Positions 37,422 through 49,139 of a stretch of DNA of 64,000 nt are shown here, piece after piece. How positions within the stretch are numbered: the stretch's first letter is position 1; every line of letters begins with the position of its first letter. The DNA comes from Lysobacteraceae bacterium CU05-9 (GTDB lineage: Bacteria; Pseudomonadota; Gammaproteobacteria; Xanthomonadales; Xanthomonadaceae): positions 152,249-216,248 of the forward strand of contig SWJS01000001.1 of assembly GCA_007556525.1 (NCBI GenBank), read 5' to 3'. The notes beneath the pieces were generated by a model. That model made no database searches and was not told the origin of the DNA. It saw only the letters and a list, made by a program, of their open reading frames with translations. The position numbers were made by a program, and so were the translations under genes.

Positions 37422-37475
37422 TCCTGAATGTGATCCAAGTCAGGGTCACTTTCGGCACATTGAATTGTCATCTCG

Positions 37476-37505
37476 TTGACGCAAAATAATCAGTAACGCA
37501 ACTAT
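37476..37505 (+). promoter_or_regulatory. Candidate promoter of the DUF4870 gene
   Basis: TTGACG (37476-37481) followed 18 bases later by AACTAT (37500-37505) lies 17 bases before the ATG at 37523. The -10 is weak, so this is a tentative call in a 101-base gap that otherwise shows nothing. Confidence 0.35.
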
Positions 37506-37522
37506 TTTCACCAGAGAGCGCA

Positions 37523-37969
37523 ATGAACACTTACGACACCAACTCCTACCCGGCTGTCAGCGAAAGCGACAAGCACTGGGCTGCGGCGACCCATTGGGGT
37601 GGCATGCTTCTGGCATTGATGACCTCGTGGATTGTCGGTGCAGGCGGCTTTACCGTTCCACTTGCCATTCAGATACTGCGTGGACGTGACAGTGCGTTCG
37701 TATCGCACCATGCCAAGGAATCGATGAACTTCAACTTGAGCATGTTCATCTATGCTGTCATTGGTCTGGTGATAGGGGCACTTTTGTTCGGTGCGACGAT
37801 TTTGACGCTGGGCATCGGAATGATCTTCACGATTCCGGGGGCGTTCGTTCTCCTTCTCGCTTACTGCATTCTTGCGGTTGCCTGGTTCGTTTGCTCGATC
37901 ATCGGAACCTTACGTGCTTACGACGGCAAGCCTTACCACTACCCATTCACGCTTCGCCTGATCCGCTGA
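37523..37969 (+). CDS. DUF4870-family small membrane protein
   Basis: The 148-residue product has a short polar N terminus, SESDKHWAAATHWGGML and HHAKESMNFNLSMFIY, two family markers of the DUF4870/Tic20-like group, and three or four membrane helices. Its function is not known. It stands alone with its own upstream gap. Its TGA stop and that of the convergent ispA form the palindrome TGATCA (37967-37972), so the two genes abut with no spacer. Confidence 0.88.
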   Translation: MNTYDTNSYPAVSESDKHWAAATHWGGMLLALMTSWIVGAGGFTVPLAIQILRGRDSAFVSHHAKESMNFNLSMFIYAVIGLVIGALLFGATILTLGIGMIFTIPGAFVLLLAYCILAVAWFVCSIIGTLRAYDGKPYHYPFTLRLIR

Positions 37970-38854
37970 TCAGTTCGCGCGCCGGACGGTGAGTTCGGCC
38001 AATGCAAGTAATGCTTGAGCGCTGGGGCCGAAAGGTTCCAGCGTTTTCTTCATGCGTGCAAAAATTTCTTCCAACAACGCTTTCGACTCGTTCAATCCGA
38101 GCAATGCAGGGTAGGTGGATTTGTCTTGCTCCACATCTTTGCCGGCAGTCTTGCCAAGCGTTTCCGAATCGCTTTCGATGTCGAGAATGTCGTCGCGAAT
38201 CTGGAATGCAACGCCGAGATCTTTCGCGAAGTCCTGCAGCGTAGTGAGCTGTTGATGAGTTGCACCAGCGAGCAATGCGCCCATTTCGATCGCGCTGACG
38301 ATCAATGCGCCGGTTTTCATCGAGTGCAATTGACGCAGTTGGTCCAGTGAAATCCGTTGACCAGTCGCGTCGAGGTCCAACGCCTGCCCGCCGCACATGC
38401 CACGCACGCCGGACGCCTTCGCGAGACTTTGCAGCACGCGTACTTTGATGTCAGCGGGCCATGCTGCGTCCGCAATCGTTTCGAACGCGAGTGTTTGCAA
38501 TGCATCACCGGTCAGCACCGCAGTGCCTTCATCAAACTTCACATGGACGGTCGGTTGACCGCGACGGAGTTCATCGTCATCCATGCAAGGCAGGTCATCA
38601 TGCACGAGCGAGTAGGCATGCACGAATTCCACAGCCGACGCCGCTGGATCAACAAGCGCAAGATCGACATCCGAATTCACCGCTTGCGCGGCAGCGTACG
38701 CCAGCAAGGGACGCATGCGCTTGCCACCGAGCATGACGGCGTGACGCATGGCGGAGTGTAATTTGACCGGCGCGACTTCACTTGACGGCAACGCACCCGA
38801 CAAAAACGCATCCACCCGCTCACGCCACAACGCGAACTCTTCAGCGGTCGACAC
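37970..38854 (-). CDS. ispA: Farnesyl diphosphate synthase (polyprenyl synthetase)
   Basis: IspA makes farnesyl diphosphate from IPP and DMAPP, feeding UppS encoded in the same block. The 294-residue product has the first Asp-rich motif DDLPCMD (86-92), GKRMRP (44-49), and the second Asp-rich motif DDILD (221-225) after FQIR. The two residues between the first Asp pair and Cys90 fit short-chain enzymes. It follows xseB after two bases and ends the long minus-strand block. Product length is assigned by homology and not proven. Confidence 0.95.
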   Translation of the reverse strand: MSTAEEFALWRERVDAFLSGALPSSEVAPVKLHSAMRHAVMLGGKRMRPLLAYAAAQAVNSDVDLALVDPAASAVEFVHAYSLVHDDLPCMDDDELRRGQPTVHVKFDEGTAVLTGDALQTLAFETIADAAWPADIKVRVLQSLAKASGVRGMCGGQALDLDATGQRISLDQLRQLHSMKTGALIVSAIEMGALLAGATHQQLTTLQDFAKDLGVAFQIRDDILDIESDSETLGKTAGKDVEQDKSTYPALLGLNESKALLEEIFARMKKTLEPFGPSAQALLALAELTVRRAN

Positions 38855-38856
38855 GT

Positions 38857-39105
38857 TTAGTCTTCCAGGTCAGCGAAAGGTTGCGCGGAATTTTCGTTCG
38901 ATGGATCGCTCAGCAACTGCACACGTTGTTGCGCTTGCTCCAGCATCGACTGGCACTGACGGAACAATGCAATGCCTTTCTCGTAGGCGCCCAGAGACTC
39001 CTCGAGCGACATGGAACCGGATTCCATTTGACTGACGATGGATTCGAGATCCTTCATCGCGGCTTCGAATTGCTGGACTTGGTCGGTAGCGGCTTTTTTG
39101 GTCAT
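38857..39105 (-). CDS. xseB: Exodeoxyribonuclease VII small subunit
   Basis: XseB is the small, helical subunit that binds many times to XseA in the single-strand exonuclease VII. The 82-residue product shows FEAAMKDLESIVSQMESG, LEESLGAYEKGIALFRQCQ and LEQAQQRVQLL, the whole family pattern. It sits upstream of ispA, the usual bacterial arrangement; xseA is not in the window. An acidic tail ends the protein. Confidence 0.95.
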   Translation of the reverse strand: MTKKAATDQVQQFEAAMKDLESIVSQMESGSMSLEESLGAYEKGIALFRQCQSMLEQAQQRVQLLSDPSNENSAQPFADLED

Positions 39106-39114
39106 GTCACTAGT

Positions 39115-40434
39115 TTAATCCAACGGACGCTGCCATTCGATCGAACTGCCCGTTTCTTCCTGCCAAAACCCATACTCCACACTCCGCAACACGTCTCCGA
39201 CGAGCCAAACTGTTCCATCGGACGCGCGCACTACCGGCATTTGCACTCGAAGCCACGGTGGTGTTTGTTCGTTGAGCAGGTTCTTTACGGAACTGCGGTG
39301 ATCGCGGTGGGGGAGACGGATTTTTTCGCCACCTTCACGCATGCTGATGATGAACTGGCGCGCCTGAGAAGAATTGTTGCGGAAAGTCATCAGCGATTGA
39401 TTCGGTAATTCGACTTCGATGATGGATTGCGCCGGCACTTCCACGCGTTGCGGTTGCATCACCAATTCGCGTGGCACTTGGATCGCGTGCAACTTTGAGC
39501 GCCAAACGCGCAACTGATGCCCCGACCATTCAACAACACCTTGCGCATCATCGCGCGGCGACAGTAACGTGCGCTCAAATTCTTCAAACGAATGCGATGG
39601 TAAAGGTGGTAACACCAGCGACTTCAACCACGCCCGCAGCACACGCGCCCGCGAATGCGAATCCAACGCGCGTAAACCGTCGAGATCCAATACCGTCTCG
39701 CCATCGAATAAGTCGACCAACGACGGCAACAACGATGCATCCACGGCTTCCAATGCTTGCGAATCCAAATCGCACAACTCAGCAGACCGTGCGAAACTGC
39801 GCGACACCTGCGGCCACCGCGAGCGCAACAACGGCATCACCTGATTGCGCAGGAAATTCCGGTCGAAATCATCCGACTCATTCGATGGATCTTCAATCCA
39901 CGGCAGTTGATTCAAAGACGCATACGACAGCAACGCCTCACGCCATTCGCGCAACAACGGACGCCAAATCGAAACGCCATCACGCGACGACCATTCCCGC
40001 ATCGCACCTAAACCGGCTGGGGAAGATCCACGCAAAGCACGCAGCAAAAACGTTTCCGCCTGATCATCCTGATGGTGTCCCAACGCAAGCACTGCATCGG
40101 ATCCAAGCATCCGCATCCACGGCAAAATCAATCCATACCGCATCGCCCTCGCGCCCGCTTCCAAACCGGATGCATGCGAACGAATCAAGGACGGATCCGC
40201 ATTCAACACCGTCAACGGCACATCCAATGAATCGCACACACGCGAGCAATGCGACGACCAATCACCAGCAAGCGATGACAATCCGTGATTGACGTGCACG
40301 GCGTGCAGTTCAAAGCCATGCGCGGAACGCAACGCAGCTAACCGATGCAACAACGCAGCGGAATCAACGCCACCGCTAAATCCCACCACGACGACAGGTG
40401 GGAACTTCAATCCAAAATCAGGACTCGTAAGCAC
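39115..40434 (-). CDS. tilS: tRNA(Ile)-lysidine synthase
   Basis: TilS converts C34 of the CAU-anticodon tRNA-Ile to lysidine. The 439-residue product has the PP-loop SGGVDS (20-25), the [14 protein letters not shown] motif and a C-terminal substrate-binding domain. The start is GTG at 40434 and overlaps the accA stop region by 17 bases. An in-frame TTG at 40410 is a weaker option. The gene order dnaE-accA-tilS is conserved in Gammaproteobacteria. Confidence 0.94.
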   Translation of the reverse strand: MLTSPDFGLKFPPVVVVGFSGGVDSAALLHRLAALRSAHGFELHAVHVNHGLSSLAGDWSSHCSRVCDSLDVPLTVLNADPSLIRSHASGLEAGARAMRYGLILPWMRMLGSDAVLALGHHQDDQAETFLLRALRGSSPAGLGAMREWSSRDGVSIWRPLLREWREALLSYASLNQLPWIEDPSNESDDFDRNFLRNQVMPLLRSRWPQVSRSFARSAELCDLDSQALEAVDASLLPSLVDLFDGETVLDLDGLRALDSHSRARVLRAWLKSLVLPPLPSHSFEEFERTLLSPRDDAQGVVEWSGHQLRVWRSKLHAIQVPRELVMQPQRVEVPAQSIIEVELPNQSLMTFRNNSSQARQFIISMREGGEKIRLPHRDHRSSVKNLLNEQTPPWLRVQMPVVRASDGTVWLVGDVLRSVEYGFWQEETGSSIEWQRPLD

Positions 40435-41371
40435 CGTAACTGCGCAAACGCTCGTAACGCTTCGTCAGCAACTCATCAACTGGCTCGCCATCCAACGCTT
40501 CCAGTTCATTGACCAACACGGCGCTCAAGCGACGCGCCATCTGACGTGGATTGCGATGTGCACCACCGGTCGGTTCGCGAACGACCTTGTCGATCAAGCC
40601 AAGTGACAGCAAACGCTTCGCAGTCATGCCAAGTTGCTCAGCAGCGTCCTTCGCCTTGTCGGCGGTCTTCCAAAGAATCGACGCGCAACCTTCAGGCGTT
40701 ATCACCGAATACGTCGAGTATTCCAGCATGATCGTTCGATCACCGACGCCGATTGCCAATGCACCACCCGAACCACCTTCACCGATGACGGTGCAGATGA
40801 TTGGCACTTTCAATTCCGACATCTCGAGCAGGTTACGCGCGATCGCTTCGGACTGACCGCGTTCTTCCGCGTCGATACCTGGCCATGCACCAGCGGTGTC
40901 GATGAAGGTTAGGATCGGCAAGCCCATGCGCTCAGCAAGTTTCATGATGCGCAGAGCCTTGCGATAACCTTCCGGCTTCGGCATCCCGAAATTACGGCGC
41001 ACCTTCGCCTTCGTATCGCGACCTTTCTCGTGACCGATGATGGCGACAGGGCGACCCTTGATGCGGCCGATGCCTGCAACGATGGCGCGGTCATTCGCGA
41101 ATGCGCGGTCACCGGCCAGCTCCTGGAACTCGTCGCAGATCGCGTCGATGTAATCGAGCGTGTAGGGACGCGAAGGATGACGAGACAACTGCGAGATCTG
41201 CCACGGCGAAAGATCGCGGAAAATCTGCGCGGTCCTCTTACGCATCTTGTCCTGCAGGGCACGGATTTCCGTATCGACGTTTACGCGCGCGCCACCGAGG
41301 GCGGCTTGGCGGAGATCACTGATTTTGGCTTCCAGATCGGCAATCGGGCGTTCGAAATCCAGATATTGCAA
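40418..41371 (-). CDS. accA: Acetyl-CoA carboxylase, carboxyltransferase alpha subunit
   Basis: AccA is half of the carboxyltransferase that makes malonyl-CoA for fatty acid synthesis. The product is 317 residues (E. coli 319) if it starts at TTG 41371: [16 protein letters not shown] is the family N terminus and AAGG lies upstream. Longer in-frame starts add a peptide with no family match. Later motifs include [13 protein letters not shown] and [15 protein letters not shown]. It follows dnaE after 74 bases. The accD partner is not in the window. Confidence 0.95.
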   Translation of the reverse strand: MQYLDFERPIADLEAKISDLRQAALGGARVNVDTEIRALQDKMRKRTAQIFRDLSPWQISQLSRHPSRPYTLDYIDAICDEFQELAGDRAFANDRAIVAGIGRIKGRPVAIIGHEKGRDTKAKVRRNFGMPKPEGYRKALRIMKLAERMGLPILTFIDTAGAWPGIDAEERGQSEAIARNLLEMSELKVPIICTVIGEGGSGGALAIGVGDRTIMLEYSTYSVITPEGCASILWKTADKAKDAAEQLGMTAKRLLSLGLIDKVVREPTGGAHRNPRQMARRLSAVLVNELEALDGEPVDELLTKRYERLRSYGAYES

Positions 41372-41445
41372 GGTGGGGGACCTTTTGTGAAAAATATCCC
41401 CCAGTTTAGCGGATTCACTCTCACCATGCCGACCCGTTTGGGGCG

Positions 41446-44400
41446 TTATTCGGTCGCCCAAGGACGCTCAAAATTGAGCCGTAAGCGCCTCACGCCCGGT
41501 TGTGCACGCAGAACCGCAGGAAGCTTCGCGTCGAGCCGTATCGCGCGTTCTCCATCCTGATCGACGACGCCACGCGCCCCACGAGTCGAGAGAATCTCCC
41601 AGCGCAGCGGAACCCGCCCTTCGCGATGCGATGAGAGGACCGATTGAATGCCCGCCAGCGAGGCGACGTTCAAGTCGACGCTGATGACGGCAGTCTTCGC
41701 AAAACGCGAGCAGAACTGATCGAAATCCCAAGCCTGCTTGGCCTTGACCATCAGTCCACCGTTGAAGCGATCCTCGCTCAAGCCACCACTGACAATCAGC
41801 ACGCGGTCGCGCGTGAGCAGATGTCCGTACTCCTGCGCAGCATCGCGGAAGAACGTGACTTCGATTTCATCACGGCCATCTTCCATCCGCACGATGTACT
41901 GGTTGTCTCCGCGGTTACGCACATCAGTGACCAAGCCGGCGATGACGACATCAAACGATGGACCCCAGTTGCCTTTCGATTGCACCGACGAACTTCGCTC
42001 GATCCAAAAATCCTGCAACTGCGACAGATCCCTTCCAACGATTCCGACGGTGTCCGCAAAGTAATCATCAAACGGATGCCCGGATTGATAACGACCCAAG
42101 GTTGCGAGTTCCTTCGCGAGCAACTCGTTCTTCGGCATCTCAGGAATGTCCAACTCAGGCAAGTGGATCTCTGCAACTTCGCTGCCACCGCCACCACCGA
42201 ACAAACCTTGTTGACCGGAGGACTTCTCGTGAAGCCATTGATCGATGCCTTTCTGCGCGAACGGAAACTGCTCCAGCAACGTCGCGCGGTTTGGAGCAAG
42301 CCCATCCAACGCACCGGCATAAACCAACGACTCAAACGTCAACTTGCTCAAACGATGTTCGCCAAGCCGCTGCATGAAATCCGCGAGATCCTTGAACGGA
42401 CCACCGGCATTGCGCGCATTGGTGATCACTTCGCAGATGCCATGACCAACACCCTTAATCGCGCCGAGTCCGTAGCGAATCGTCTTGGGATCCTTCGCTT
42501 CAAACATGTACTGCGATTCGTTGACATGTGGTGGCAAAACCTCCAACCCCAACGTCGTACATTCGCGCAGGAAATTGACCACCTTGTCCGTGGAGTCCAT
42601 ATCCGACGACAACGTCGCCGCCATGAACTCAGCGGTGTAATGAACTTTCAGCCACGCCGTTTGATACGCCACCAACGAGTAAGCGGCCGCGTGCGATTTG
42701 TTGAAGCCATAGCCCGCGAACTTTTCGAGCAGATCAAAAATCGGTCCCGACACCGCTGGCGAAATCTGATGATGCTCCAACGCACCCGCTTCAAACTTGG
42801 CGCGTTCCTTGACCATTTCCTCGGGCTTCTTTTTGCCCATTGCGCGACGCAGAATGTCTGCACCACCCAATGAATACCCCGCCAAAATCTGCGCCGTCTG
42901 CATCACCTGTTCCTGATACACGACCACGCCGTAAGTTGGAGCAAGAACGGGTTCCAGCAACTCATGCGGATAGGTAATTTCCGCGATACCGTGCTTACGT
43001 TCAACGAAGTCGGGAATCAGATCCATTGGACCCGGACGGTACAACGACACCAGGGCGATGAGATCTTCGAACGTATCGGGCTTGGCTTGCACGAGCATCT
43101 TGCGCATGCCCGTCGATTCGAACTGGAACACCGCGACGGTTTCGCCACGCGCAAACAACTTGTACGTCGGTGCATCGTTCAACGGCAGCATCGCAATGTC
43201 GAGTGGCTCTTCGCCCGATGCAGCGCGACGCTTGTTGATCGCCTTGACCGCCCAGTCGATGATCGTCAACGTGCGCAAGCCCAGGAAGTCGAACTTCACT
43301 AACCCGGCTGCTTCAACGTCGTCTTTGTCGAATTGGGTGACAGGGTTTTTGCCGAGTGAACCTTCGTCATGTTCCGCATACAACGGGCAAAAATCACTCA
43401 ACTTCGACGGTGCAATCACAACACCGCCCGCATGCTTGCCGGCGTTACGCGTCAGGTCTTCAAGCTCCATCGCGAGATTGAGGTGATCACGCACTTCTTC
43501 TTCGGAGCGATAACGCTCGCGCAAATCCGGGGAATGCAATTCCTCGAGCTTCTTGCGTTTCGCAGAATCCGTTTCGGTGTCGATACCCAAACCAATCGCT
43601 TGCGGCAAGGTGATGCCCAACGTATTTGGAATCAGCTTCGAGATGCCGTCGACCACAGGATACGGATAGCCCAGCACACGACCGGTATCACGCACGGCAG
43701 CCTTCGCCGCCATCGTTCCGTAGGTAATGATTTGCGAGACACGTTCGCGACCATATTTGCGCGAGACGTATTCAATGACTTCGTCGCGACGGTCCATGCA
43801 GAAGTCGATATCGAAGTCCGGCATCGACACGCGCTCAGGATTGAGGAAGCGTTCGAACAGCAAGTCGTATGGCAATGGATCGAGGTCGGTAATGCCGAGC
43901 GCCCATGCAACCAAAGACCCAGCACCGGAACCACGGCCGGGACCGACGGGAATGCCATTCTCCTTCGACCAGTTGATGAAGTCCGCAACGATCAGGAAGT
44001 AACCGGGGAAGTCCATCCGCACGATGACGTCGAGTTCGGTTTCCAAACGTTCGTCGTAGGTCTCGCGTGTTTTGCCTTCCGCAATTGGATGGATTTCCAA
44101 ACGCTTCGCCAAACCTTCGCGCGCTTGCGTGCGAAGCCATGATTCAACGGTGTGATCGCTCGGAACCGGGAACGCGGGTAAAGCAACTTTGCCCAAGCTC
44201 AACTGCACGTTACAGGCGCGCGCGACTTCAATCGTGTTCTCTAACGCATCCGGCATGTCCTCAAACAACGACGTCATTTCATCGCTGGATTTCAGGTATT
44301 GCTCGGGTGTGTAAAGTTTCGGACGGCGGGGATCGCCCAAGACATTTTTCGTCGAGATGCAAACACGCGCTTCATGCGCGTCGAAACCACTGCGATCTAG

Positions 44401-45000
44401 AAACTCCACCGCATTCGTCGCAACAACCGGAATGTCCAAACGCGAGGCCGCATACGTCGCAAACGGATTGAACATGCCATCGTTCGGATGTCCGCAACGC
44501 GAAACATTCAACAGCACATTGCCACCAAGTTCCGACTTCCAATCCGCAATCCACGCAAGCGCCAAATCATCCTTGGCTTCATCGAGGAAACGCGCCGCCA
44601 ACGAATCACGTCCCGCCAGCATCAACACGCCGCCGTTATCTTCGCGCAACCATTCGGGACGCAACACGACACCTTCGTGACGATGTCCTTCCATCCACAT
44701 CCGCGTGATCAGTCGCGACAGCGTGAGATAGCCTTGGTGATTGCGGCAGAGCAGGGTAATCCGCGACGACGGCTCATTGCCTTCCGCCAGATCCAGTTGC
44801 GCGCCGAGGATTGGTTTAATGCCTTGCGCTTCGGCCGCGCGGTAGAATTTAATCGCCGCAAAAAGATTGTTGACATCCGTCACCGCCACCGCGGGCTGGC
44901 CGAGTTCGTTGCATCGTTTGGTCAGTTGCTTGATCCGCACCGTCGAGTCGACGAGCGAATATTCACTGTGAACGTTGAGATGGACGAATGGGGAAGTCAT
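41446..45000 (-). CDS. dnaE: DNA polymerase III alpha subunit
   Basis: DnaE is the catalytic subunit of the replicative polymerase. The 1,184-residue product has an N-terminal PHP domain ([14 protein letters not shown]), the palm with PDFDIDF carrying Asp395, Asp397 and Asp399, a third-Asp region [18 protein letters not shown], the helix-hairpin-helix and the OB fold near 1,000-1,080 ([20 protein letters not shown]). Length matches E. coli DnaE at 1,160. It starts 6 bases after rnhB. This is DnaE1, not the shorter DnaE2/ImuC, which lacks the PHP features here. Confidence 0.98.
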   Translation of the reverse strand: MTSPFVHLNVHSEYSLVDSTVRIKQLTKRCNELGQPAVAVTDVNNLFAAIKFYRAAEAQGIKPILGAQLDLAEGNEPSSRITLLCRNHQGYLTLSRLITRMWMEGHRHEGVVLRPEWLREDNGGVLMLAGRDSLAARFLDEAKDDLALAWIADWKSELGGNVLLNVSRCGHPNDGMFNPFATYAASRLDIPVVATNAVEFLDRSGFDAHEARVCISTKNVLGDPRRPKLYTPEQYLKSSDEMTSLFEDMPDALENTIEVARACNVQLSLGKVALPAFPVPSDHTVESWLRTQAREGLAKRLEIHPIAEGKTRETYDERLETELDVIVRMDFPGYFLIVADFINWSKENGIPVGPGRGSGAGSLVAWALGITDLDPLPYDLLFERFLNPERVSMPDFDIDFCMDRRDEVIEYVSRKYGRERVSQIITYGTMAAKAAVRDTGRVLGYPYPVVDGISKLIPNTLGITLPQAIGLGIDTETDSAKRKKLEELHSPDLRERYRSEEEVRDHLNLAMELEDLTRNAGKHAGGVVIAPSKLSDFCPLYAEHDEGSLGKNPVTQFDKDDVEAAGLVKFDFLGLRTLTIIDWAVKAINKRRAASGEEPLDIAMLPLNDAPTYKLFARGETVAVFQFESTGMRKMLVQAKPDTFEDLIALVSLYRPGPMDLIPDFVERKHGIAEITYPHELLEPVLAPTYGVVVYQEQVMQTAQILAGYSLGGADILRRAMGKKKPEEMVKERAKFEAGALEHHQISPAVSGPIFDLLEKFAGYGFNKSHAAAYSLVAYQTAWLKVHYTAEFMAATLSSDMDSTDKVVNFLRECTTLGLEVLPPHVNESQYMFEAKDPKTIRYGLGAIKGVGHGICEVITNARNAGGPFKDLADFMQRLGEHRLSKLTFESLVYAGALDGLAPNRATLLEQFPFAQKGIDQWLHEKSSGQQGLFGGGGGSEVAEIHLPELDIPEMPKNELLAKELATLGRYQSGHPFDDYFADTVGIVGRDLSQLQDFWIERSSSVQSKGNWGPSFDVVIAGLVTDVRNRGDNQYIVRMEDGRDEIEVTFFRDAAQEYGHLLTRDRVLIVSGGLSEDRFNGGLMVKAKQAWDFDQFCSRFAKTAVISVDLNVASLAGIQSVLSSHREGRVPLRWEILSTRGARGVVDQDGERAIRLDAKLPAVLRAQPGVRRLRLNFERPWATE

Positions 45001-45006
45001 GCCCTC

Positions 45007-45612
45007 TCAGAGTAGCAAGTCGGCCTGCGTTTCGGCAGTCTTGACAGCGCCCGAAATCGCCTCCCGGACCGGTCCGAAACTGCGCCGATGAATCTCACTC
45101 GCCCCCAATTCACGCAACGACGTCAAATGCGTCGGGGTTGGGTAGCCCTTGTGAACTTCGAAGCCATAACCGGGATATTTCGACGCTATCTCGCACATCA
45201 AACGATCGCGCGTGACCTTGGCAACAATGGATGCTGCCATGATCGCGGGCTCCAACGCATCGCCTTTCACGATCGCGCGCGTTTCCACGGGCATTTCCTT
45301 CGGGACGCGGTTGCCATCGAGCAACGCCAACGTCGGAACATTGCGTAGCCGCATCACCGCCTCGCGCATTCCCCACATCGTCGCGTGAAGGATGTTCAAC
45401 GAATCGATGCGAGCGACATCCACTTCGACAATGGATACTTCCAACGCATTCGCCAAAACCAACTCGCACAACTCATCCCTTCGCGCTGCGGTCAATTTCT
45501 TCGAATCGTTGAGTCCATCAATCGGTCGCGCGGGATCGAGGATGACGGCTGACACCAATACCGGGCCTGCTAACGGACCACGACCTGCTTCATCGACGCC
45601 TGCGATGATCAC
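45007..45612 (-). CDS. rnhB: Ribonuclease HII
   Basis: RNase HII removes ribonucleotides from DNA and RNA-DNA hybrids. The 201-residue product has [14 protein letters not shown] (Asp7, Glu8), LNDSKKL, the third Asp in LLDGN and [10 protein letters not shown] with the last catalytic residue. The start overlaps the lpxB stop (ATGA), and dnaE follows after 6 bases; the lpxB-rnhB-dnaE order is classical. Confidence 0.97.
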   Translation of the reverse strand: MIIAGVDEAGRGPLAGPVLVSAVILDPARPIDGLNDSKKLTAARRDELCELVLANALEVSIVEVDVARIDSLNILHATMWGMREAVMRLRNVPTLALLDGNRVPKEMPVETRAIVKGDALEPAIMAASIVAKVTRDRLMCEIASKYPGYGFEVHKGYPTPTHLTSLRELGASEIHRRSFGPVREAISGAVKTAETQADLLL

Positions 45613-46778
45613 GGGGCGTCGATCACTTCAGCGATCGCACGTGCAGCCGATGCTGCAGCACCTTGGCGCAACGTCTCATGGATCTGCACAAACTGCGGAC
45701 GCACTTCGCGATCAAACGTCGAGCGATCTTGCAGGACGACACGTAACGCCGATGCGATGTTCGGCGGCGTGCAATCGTCCTGCATCAATTCCGGCACCAC
45801 CTTGCCGCCTGCGAGGAAATTCGGCAACGAGTAGACATCGGTTTTCAACATGCCCATGCCTTTCACGATGCGGTATGTCGTCGGTGAGATGCGGTGGGCG
45901 ACGACCATTGGATTTTTGGAAAGCATTGCTTCAAGCGTTGCCGTTCCCGACGCCAACAAAATCGCATCCGCAGCCACCATCACATCCTGCGCCTGACGAT
46001 CGACCAACATCACGCGATCACGCAGGTATGCAGAGCGCGACGACAACAACGCCGTAAACTGCTCACGCACGCGCGGCGAAGCCATCGGTGCAACGACGCG
46101 CAACGAAGGCATCTCATCAACTAACAACTGGGCAGCATCGAGGAACGTAGCGCCCAGCATGTCGACTTCCGAGCGACGCGAACCCGGCAACAGTGCCAGC
46201 ACTCGCTCAGACGAACACAAACCTAATGACGCGCGTGCAGCCTCACGAGACGGCTCAAGAGGAACCTCATCCGCCAATGGATGTCCAACAAATACCGCAT
46301 CGACACCGTGCTTGGCATAGATCGGCGGCTCAATTGGAAACAAGCACAAAACTCGGGAAGCGGACTCACCGATTTTGGACGCGCGATTTTCACGCCATGC
46401 CCAGACCGACGGCGATACGTAATGCACCGTGCGAACACCGCGTTGCTTCAACCACTTTTCGACACCGAGATTAAAGTCCGGGGCATCAATGCCGACCACG
46501 ACATCCGGCGACCAAGACAAAATCTGCGAACGAATCCGCGAGCGCAACGCCAGCAACCGAGGCAAGTGCGAGACGACTTCCGCGAAGCCCATGACCGCCA
46601 ACTCATCGGACGACGCCCAGGCATCCAAACCTTCGGCAACCATCAACGGTCCACCGATACCGCCGAACAACGCCGACGGATACAACGTACGCAACTCGCG
46701 AATTAAAGAAGCACCAAGAACATCACCGGATGCTTCACCGGCAATCAGGACAATGCGTTTGCGATGCTCATTCGCCAT
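45609..46778 (-). CDS. lpxB: Lipid A disaccharide synthase
   Basis: LpxB joins UDP-diacylglucosamine and lipid X to form the lipid A disaccharide. The 389-residue product has [15 protein letters not shown], the GIDAPDFN motif, and [10 protein letters not shown], with [10 protein letters not shown] in the donor domain. It belongs to the GT19 family. It follows lpxA after 9 bases and overlaps rnhB by four bases. The product is a peripheral inner-membrane enzyme. Confidence 0.97.
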   Translation of the reverse strand: MANEHRKRIVLIAGEASGDVLGASLIRELRTLYPSALFGGIGGPLMVAEGLDAWASSDELAVMGFAEVVSHLPRLLALRSRIRSQILSWSPDVVVGIDAPDFNLGVEKWLKQRGVRTVHYVSPSVWAWRENRASKIGESASRVLCLFPIEPPIYAKHGVDAVFVGHPLADEVPLEPSREAARASLGLCSSERVLALLPGSRRSEVDMLGATFLDAAQLLVDEMPSLRVVAPMASPRVREQFTALLSSRSAYLRDRVMLVDRQAQDVMVAADAILLASGTATLEAMLSKNPMVVAHRISPTTYRIVKGMGMLKTDVYSLPNFLAGGKVVPELMQDDCTPPNIASALRVVLQDRSTFDREVRPQFVQIHETLRQGAAASAARAIAEVIDAP

Positions 46779-46787
46779 CGCGCAAAC

Positions 46788-47573
46788 TCAACGCAACAGC
46801 GAACGGGAAGTACCGTCGATGAAATCGAGCATGCATTGCAAATCGTGATGCTCACTCTCGGAGACCATCTCGGCAATCTTGGCGCGTGCTTCCTCACGCG
46901 GAATGCCGGCGACGAACAACGCACGATACGCACGCTTGATCAATGCAATGCGATCCGCATCGAAGCCACGGCGCTTCAAACCTTCCGCGTTGATGCCACG
47001 TGGTCGGGAATACTGTTCCTGCGCGACCATCACGAACGGAGGTACATCGCCATTGACGAATGCTCCCATGCCGATGAACGCATGATCGCCGATGCGGCAG
47101 AACTGATGCACGCCAACAAACCCCGACAAAATCACATGATTGCCAATCTCCACGTGACCTGCCAAGGTTGCATTGTTCGAAAACACGCACCAATCACCGA
47201 CGATGCAGTCATGCGCAACATGCACGTATGCCAGCAACCAATTGTCATTACCGATGCGCGTCACGCCACCGCCCTGCAAAGTGCCACGGTTGACCGTGAC
47301 AAACTCGCGGAACGTGTTGCGATCACCGATTTCGAGGTGGACGACTTCGCCGGCGTATTTCTTGTCCTGAGGGTCCGCACCAATCGAGCAATGCCCAACA
47401 AACACGTTCTCTACGCCGATGCGGGTAGGGCCTTGAATCGTGCACGAGGGGCCGATGCGGCAACCATCACCGATGACGACATCATCGCCAATGAAACAGA
47501 ACGGACCGATTTCAACATCAGCGCCGATGACCGCCGAAGGCGAAACAATTGCGGACGGATGGATTGAACCCAT
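46788..47573 (-). CDS. lpxA: UDP-N-acetylglucosamine acyltransferase
   Basis: LpxA adds the first acyl chain in lipid A synthesis. The 261-residue product begins [20 protein letters not shown], runs as hexapeptide repeats forming a left-handed beta helix, has AYVHVAHDC with the catalytic His and the C-terminal helical domain [18 protein letters not shown]. The ATG at 47573 lies one base after the fabZ stop. The frame is open upstream, but that part overlaps fabZ in another frame. Confidence 0.97.
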   Translation of the reverse strand: MGSIHPSAIVSPSAVIGADVEIGPFCFIGDDVVIGDGCRIGPSCTIQGPTRIGVENVFVGHCSIGADPQDKKYAGEVVHLEIGDRNTFREFVTVNRGTLQGGGVTRIGNDNWLLAYVHVAHDCIVGDWCVFSNNATLAGHVEIGNHVILSGFVGVHQFCRIGDHAFIGMGAFVNGDVPPFVMVAQEQYSRPRGINAEGLKRRGFDADRIALIKRAYRALFVAGIPREEARAKIAEMVSESEHHDLQCMLDFIDGTSRSLLR

Positions 47574-47574
47574 A

Positions 47575-48078
47575 TCAGCTCGCAGCGGCGCACAGCACGT
47601 CGCACGTTGCGACCACTGCACCATCAACCGTTGCCTTGCACGAATACATCGCCATGTTGCGGATCGTGCGCGCCAGTTCAACTTCCATCACCAGGCAGTC
47701 GCCGGGTTGAACCATGTTCGAGAAGCGGGCGTTGTCAATTTTCACCAAATAAAACAACTGCTCTTCTTCCGGCATCACGCCGCCGTTATTCTCCAGCGCG
47801 GTCAACTGTGTCAACAAACCACCACATTGCGCCATCGCTTCCACAACGAGCACACCCGGCATGACCGGATGTCCCGGGAAATGCCCCGTAAAAAACGGCT
47901 CATTATTCGACACGCACTTGTAGCCCTTGATGCGCTTGCCCGGTTCGAGTTCAGTCACGCGGTCCACCAGCAGAAACGGGTAGCGGTGTGGAAGCATCGC
48001 TTCGATTGTTTCGATCTTGACCGGCAGCTTGACGTGCGTGAGGGTAGGTTGGTTCATCAAAAATCCGTGTTCATCCAT
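47575..48078 (-). CDS. fabZ: 3-hydroxyacyl-ACP dehydratase FabZ
   Basis: FabZ dehydrates 3-hydroxyacyl-ACP in fatty acid elongation, competing with LpxA/LpxD for substrate. The product is 167 residues from the ATG at 48078; an ATG at 48057 would give 160. It has [13 protein letters not shown] and the active-site [19 protein letters not shown] with the catalytic His and Glu. Neither start has a good SD. It lies between lpxD and lpxA as usual. Confidence 0.96.
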   Translation of the reverse strand: MDEHGFLMNQPTLTHVKLPVKIETIEAMLPHRYPFLLVDRVTELEPGKRIKGYKCVSNNEPFFTGHFPGHPVMPGVLVVEAMAQCGGLLTQLTALENNGGVMPEEEQLFYLVKIDNARFSNMVQPGDCLVMEVELARTIRNMAMYSCKATVDGAVVATCDVLCAAAS

Positions 48079-48096
48079 TCGTCGGACCGTAAGCCA

Positions 48097-49134
48097 TCAC
48101 TCATCGCGATCAATGCGATTCAACTGACGCGCGATGCGGTCCAAACTTTTGAAACGAGCCGCGCTCTTGCGCCACTCGCCGTTATCCATTAGCGGAGTAC
48201 CCGACGAATATTCGCCCGGTTCGCGAATGCTGTGAGTCACCAGGCTCATTGCCGTGATCGTGACCTTGTCGCAAACGCTCAGATGTCCGAGAACTCCTGC
48301 GCCGCCACCAATTAAACAGTATCGACCAATCGTTGCACTGCCTGCAACCGCGGCGCAACCAGCCATGGCCGTATGGTCACCAATGCGGACGTTATGTCCA
48401 ATCTGGATTTGGTTGTCCAAACGCACGTCGTCGCCGAGGACGGTATCCCCCATGGCGCCACGGTCAATCGTTGTATTCGCGCCGATCTCGCAGTCGTTAC
48501 CAACCACAACGCCGCCAAGCTGCGGAACGTTGAGCCAGGAACCATTTTCCATAGCGAGACCGAAGCCAGCAGCGCCCAAAACAGCGCCGGAATGAATCCG
48601 TACCCGCTCACCGATACGGACACGGGTCACCAGAGTCACACGCGGCATGAGCGTCGAATTTGCGCCCACGACGCAGTCTTCGCCGATGAAACAATGCGCT
48701 TCGATGCGGGCACCGACCCCGACAACAGCACGCGCACCGACAACCACCAATGGACCAATCATCGCGCCGGGGTCAACTGATGCCGAAGCATCAATCACAG
48801 CGGTCGGGTGAATGCCGGCTTCAAAGGCCGGGACGGCTTCGAATAGTGCGGAAATTTTGGCAAAAGCGGCATACGGATCTTTCGCGATCAACGCAGTCCC
48901 ATTGAACGCCGCAGCGTCCGAGTCCCGCACGACCACGACCGACGCACCTGTCGTCGCAAGCTGCGAGGTGTACTTGGAGTTGGCGAGGAAGGCGAGGTCG
49001 CCCTCGGACGCGGAAGAGAGCGGAGCAACACCACGAACGACCCTCGTGCCATCGCCGCGTAGCTCCAAACCGAATTGCGCCGCCAAGTCGGCGGCGCAAT
49101 GGGAGGCTTGTTGAGGATCTTGATCCGCAGCCAT
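48097..49134 (-). CDS. lpxD: UDP-3-O-acylglucosamine N-acyltransferase
   Basis: LpxD adds the second acyl chain to UDP-3-acylglucosamine. The 345-residue product has an N-terminal uridine-binding domain (LAFLANSKYTSQL), a long left-handed beta helix of hexapeptides, and QIGHNVRIGDHTAMAGCAAVAGSATIG with the catalytic His. The ATG at 49134 is 5 bases after bamA; a longer frame exists but overlaps bamA. No skp gene sits between bamA and lpxD. Confidence 0.96.
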   Translation of the reverse strand: MAADQDPQQASHCAADLAAQFGLELRGDGTRVVRGVAPLSSASEGDLAFLANSKYTSQLATTGASVVVVRDSDAAAFNGTALIAKDPYAAFAKISALFEAVPAFEAGIHPTAVIDASASVDPGAMIGPLVVVGARAVVGVGARIEAHCFIGEDCVVGANSTLMPRVTLVTRVRIGERVRIHSGAVLGAAGFGLAMENGSWLNVPQLGGVVVGNDCEIGANTTIDRGAMGDTVLGDDVRLDNQIQIGHNVRIGDHTAMAGCAAVAGSATIGRYCLIGGGAGVLGHLSVCDKVTITAMSLVTHSIREPGEYSSGTPLMDNGEWRKSAARFKSLDRIARQLNRIDRDE

Positions 49135-49139
49135 GATGC

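Noticed and set aside
39471..40292. A Thr/Ala/His-rich open frame antisense to tilS that looks like a repeat protein
   Set aside because: The low-complexity look arises from reading tilS backwards; tilS has a PP-loop and correct length.
41644..42873. A 409-codon open frame antisense to dnaE
   Set aside because: It is a shadow of dnaE; Arg/Gln/His-rich, with no recognisable start context or homology.
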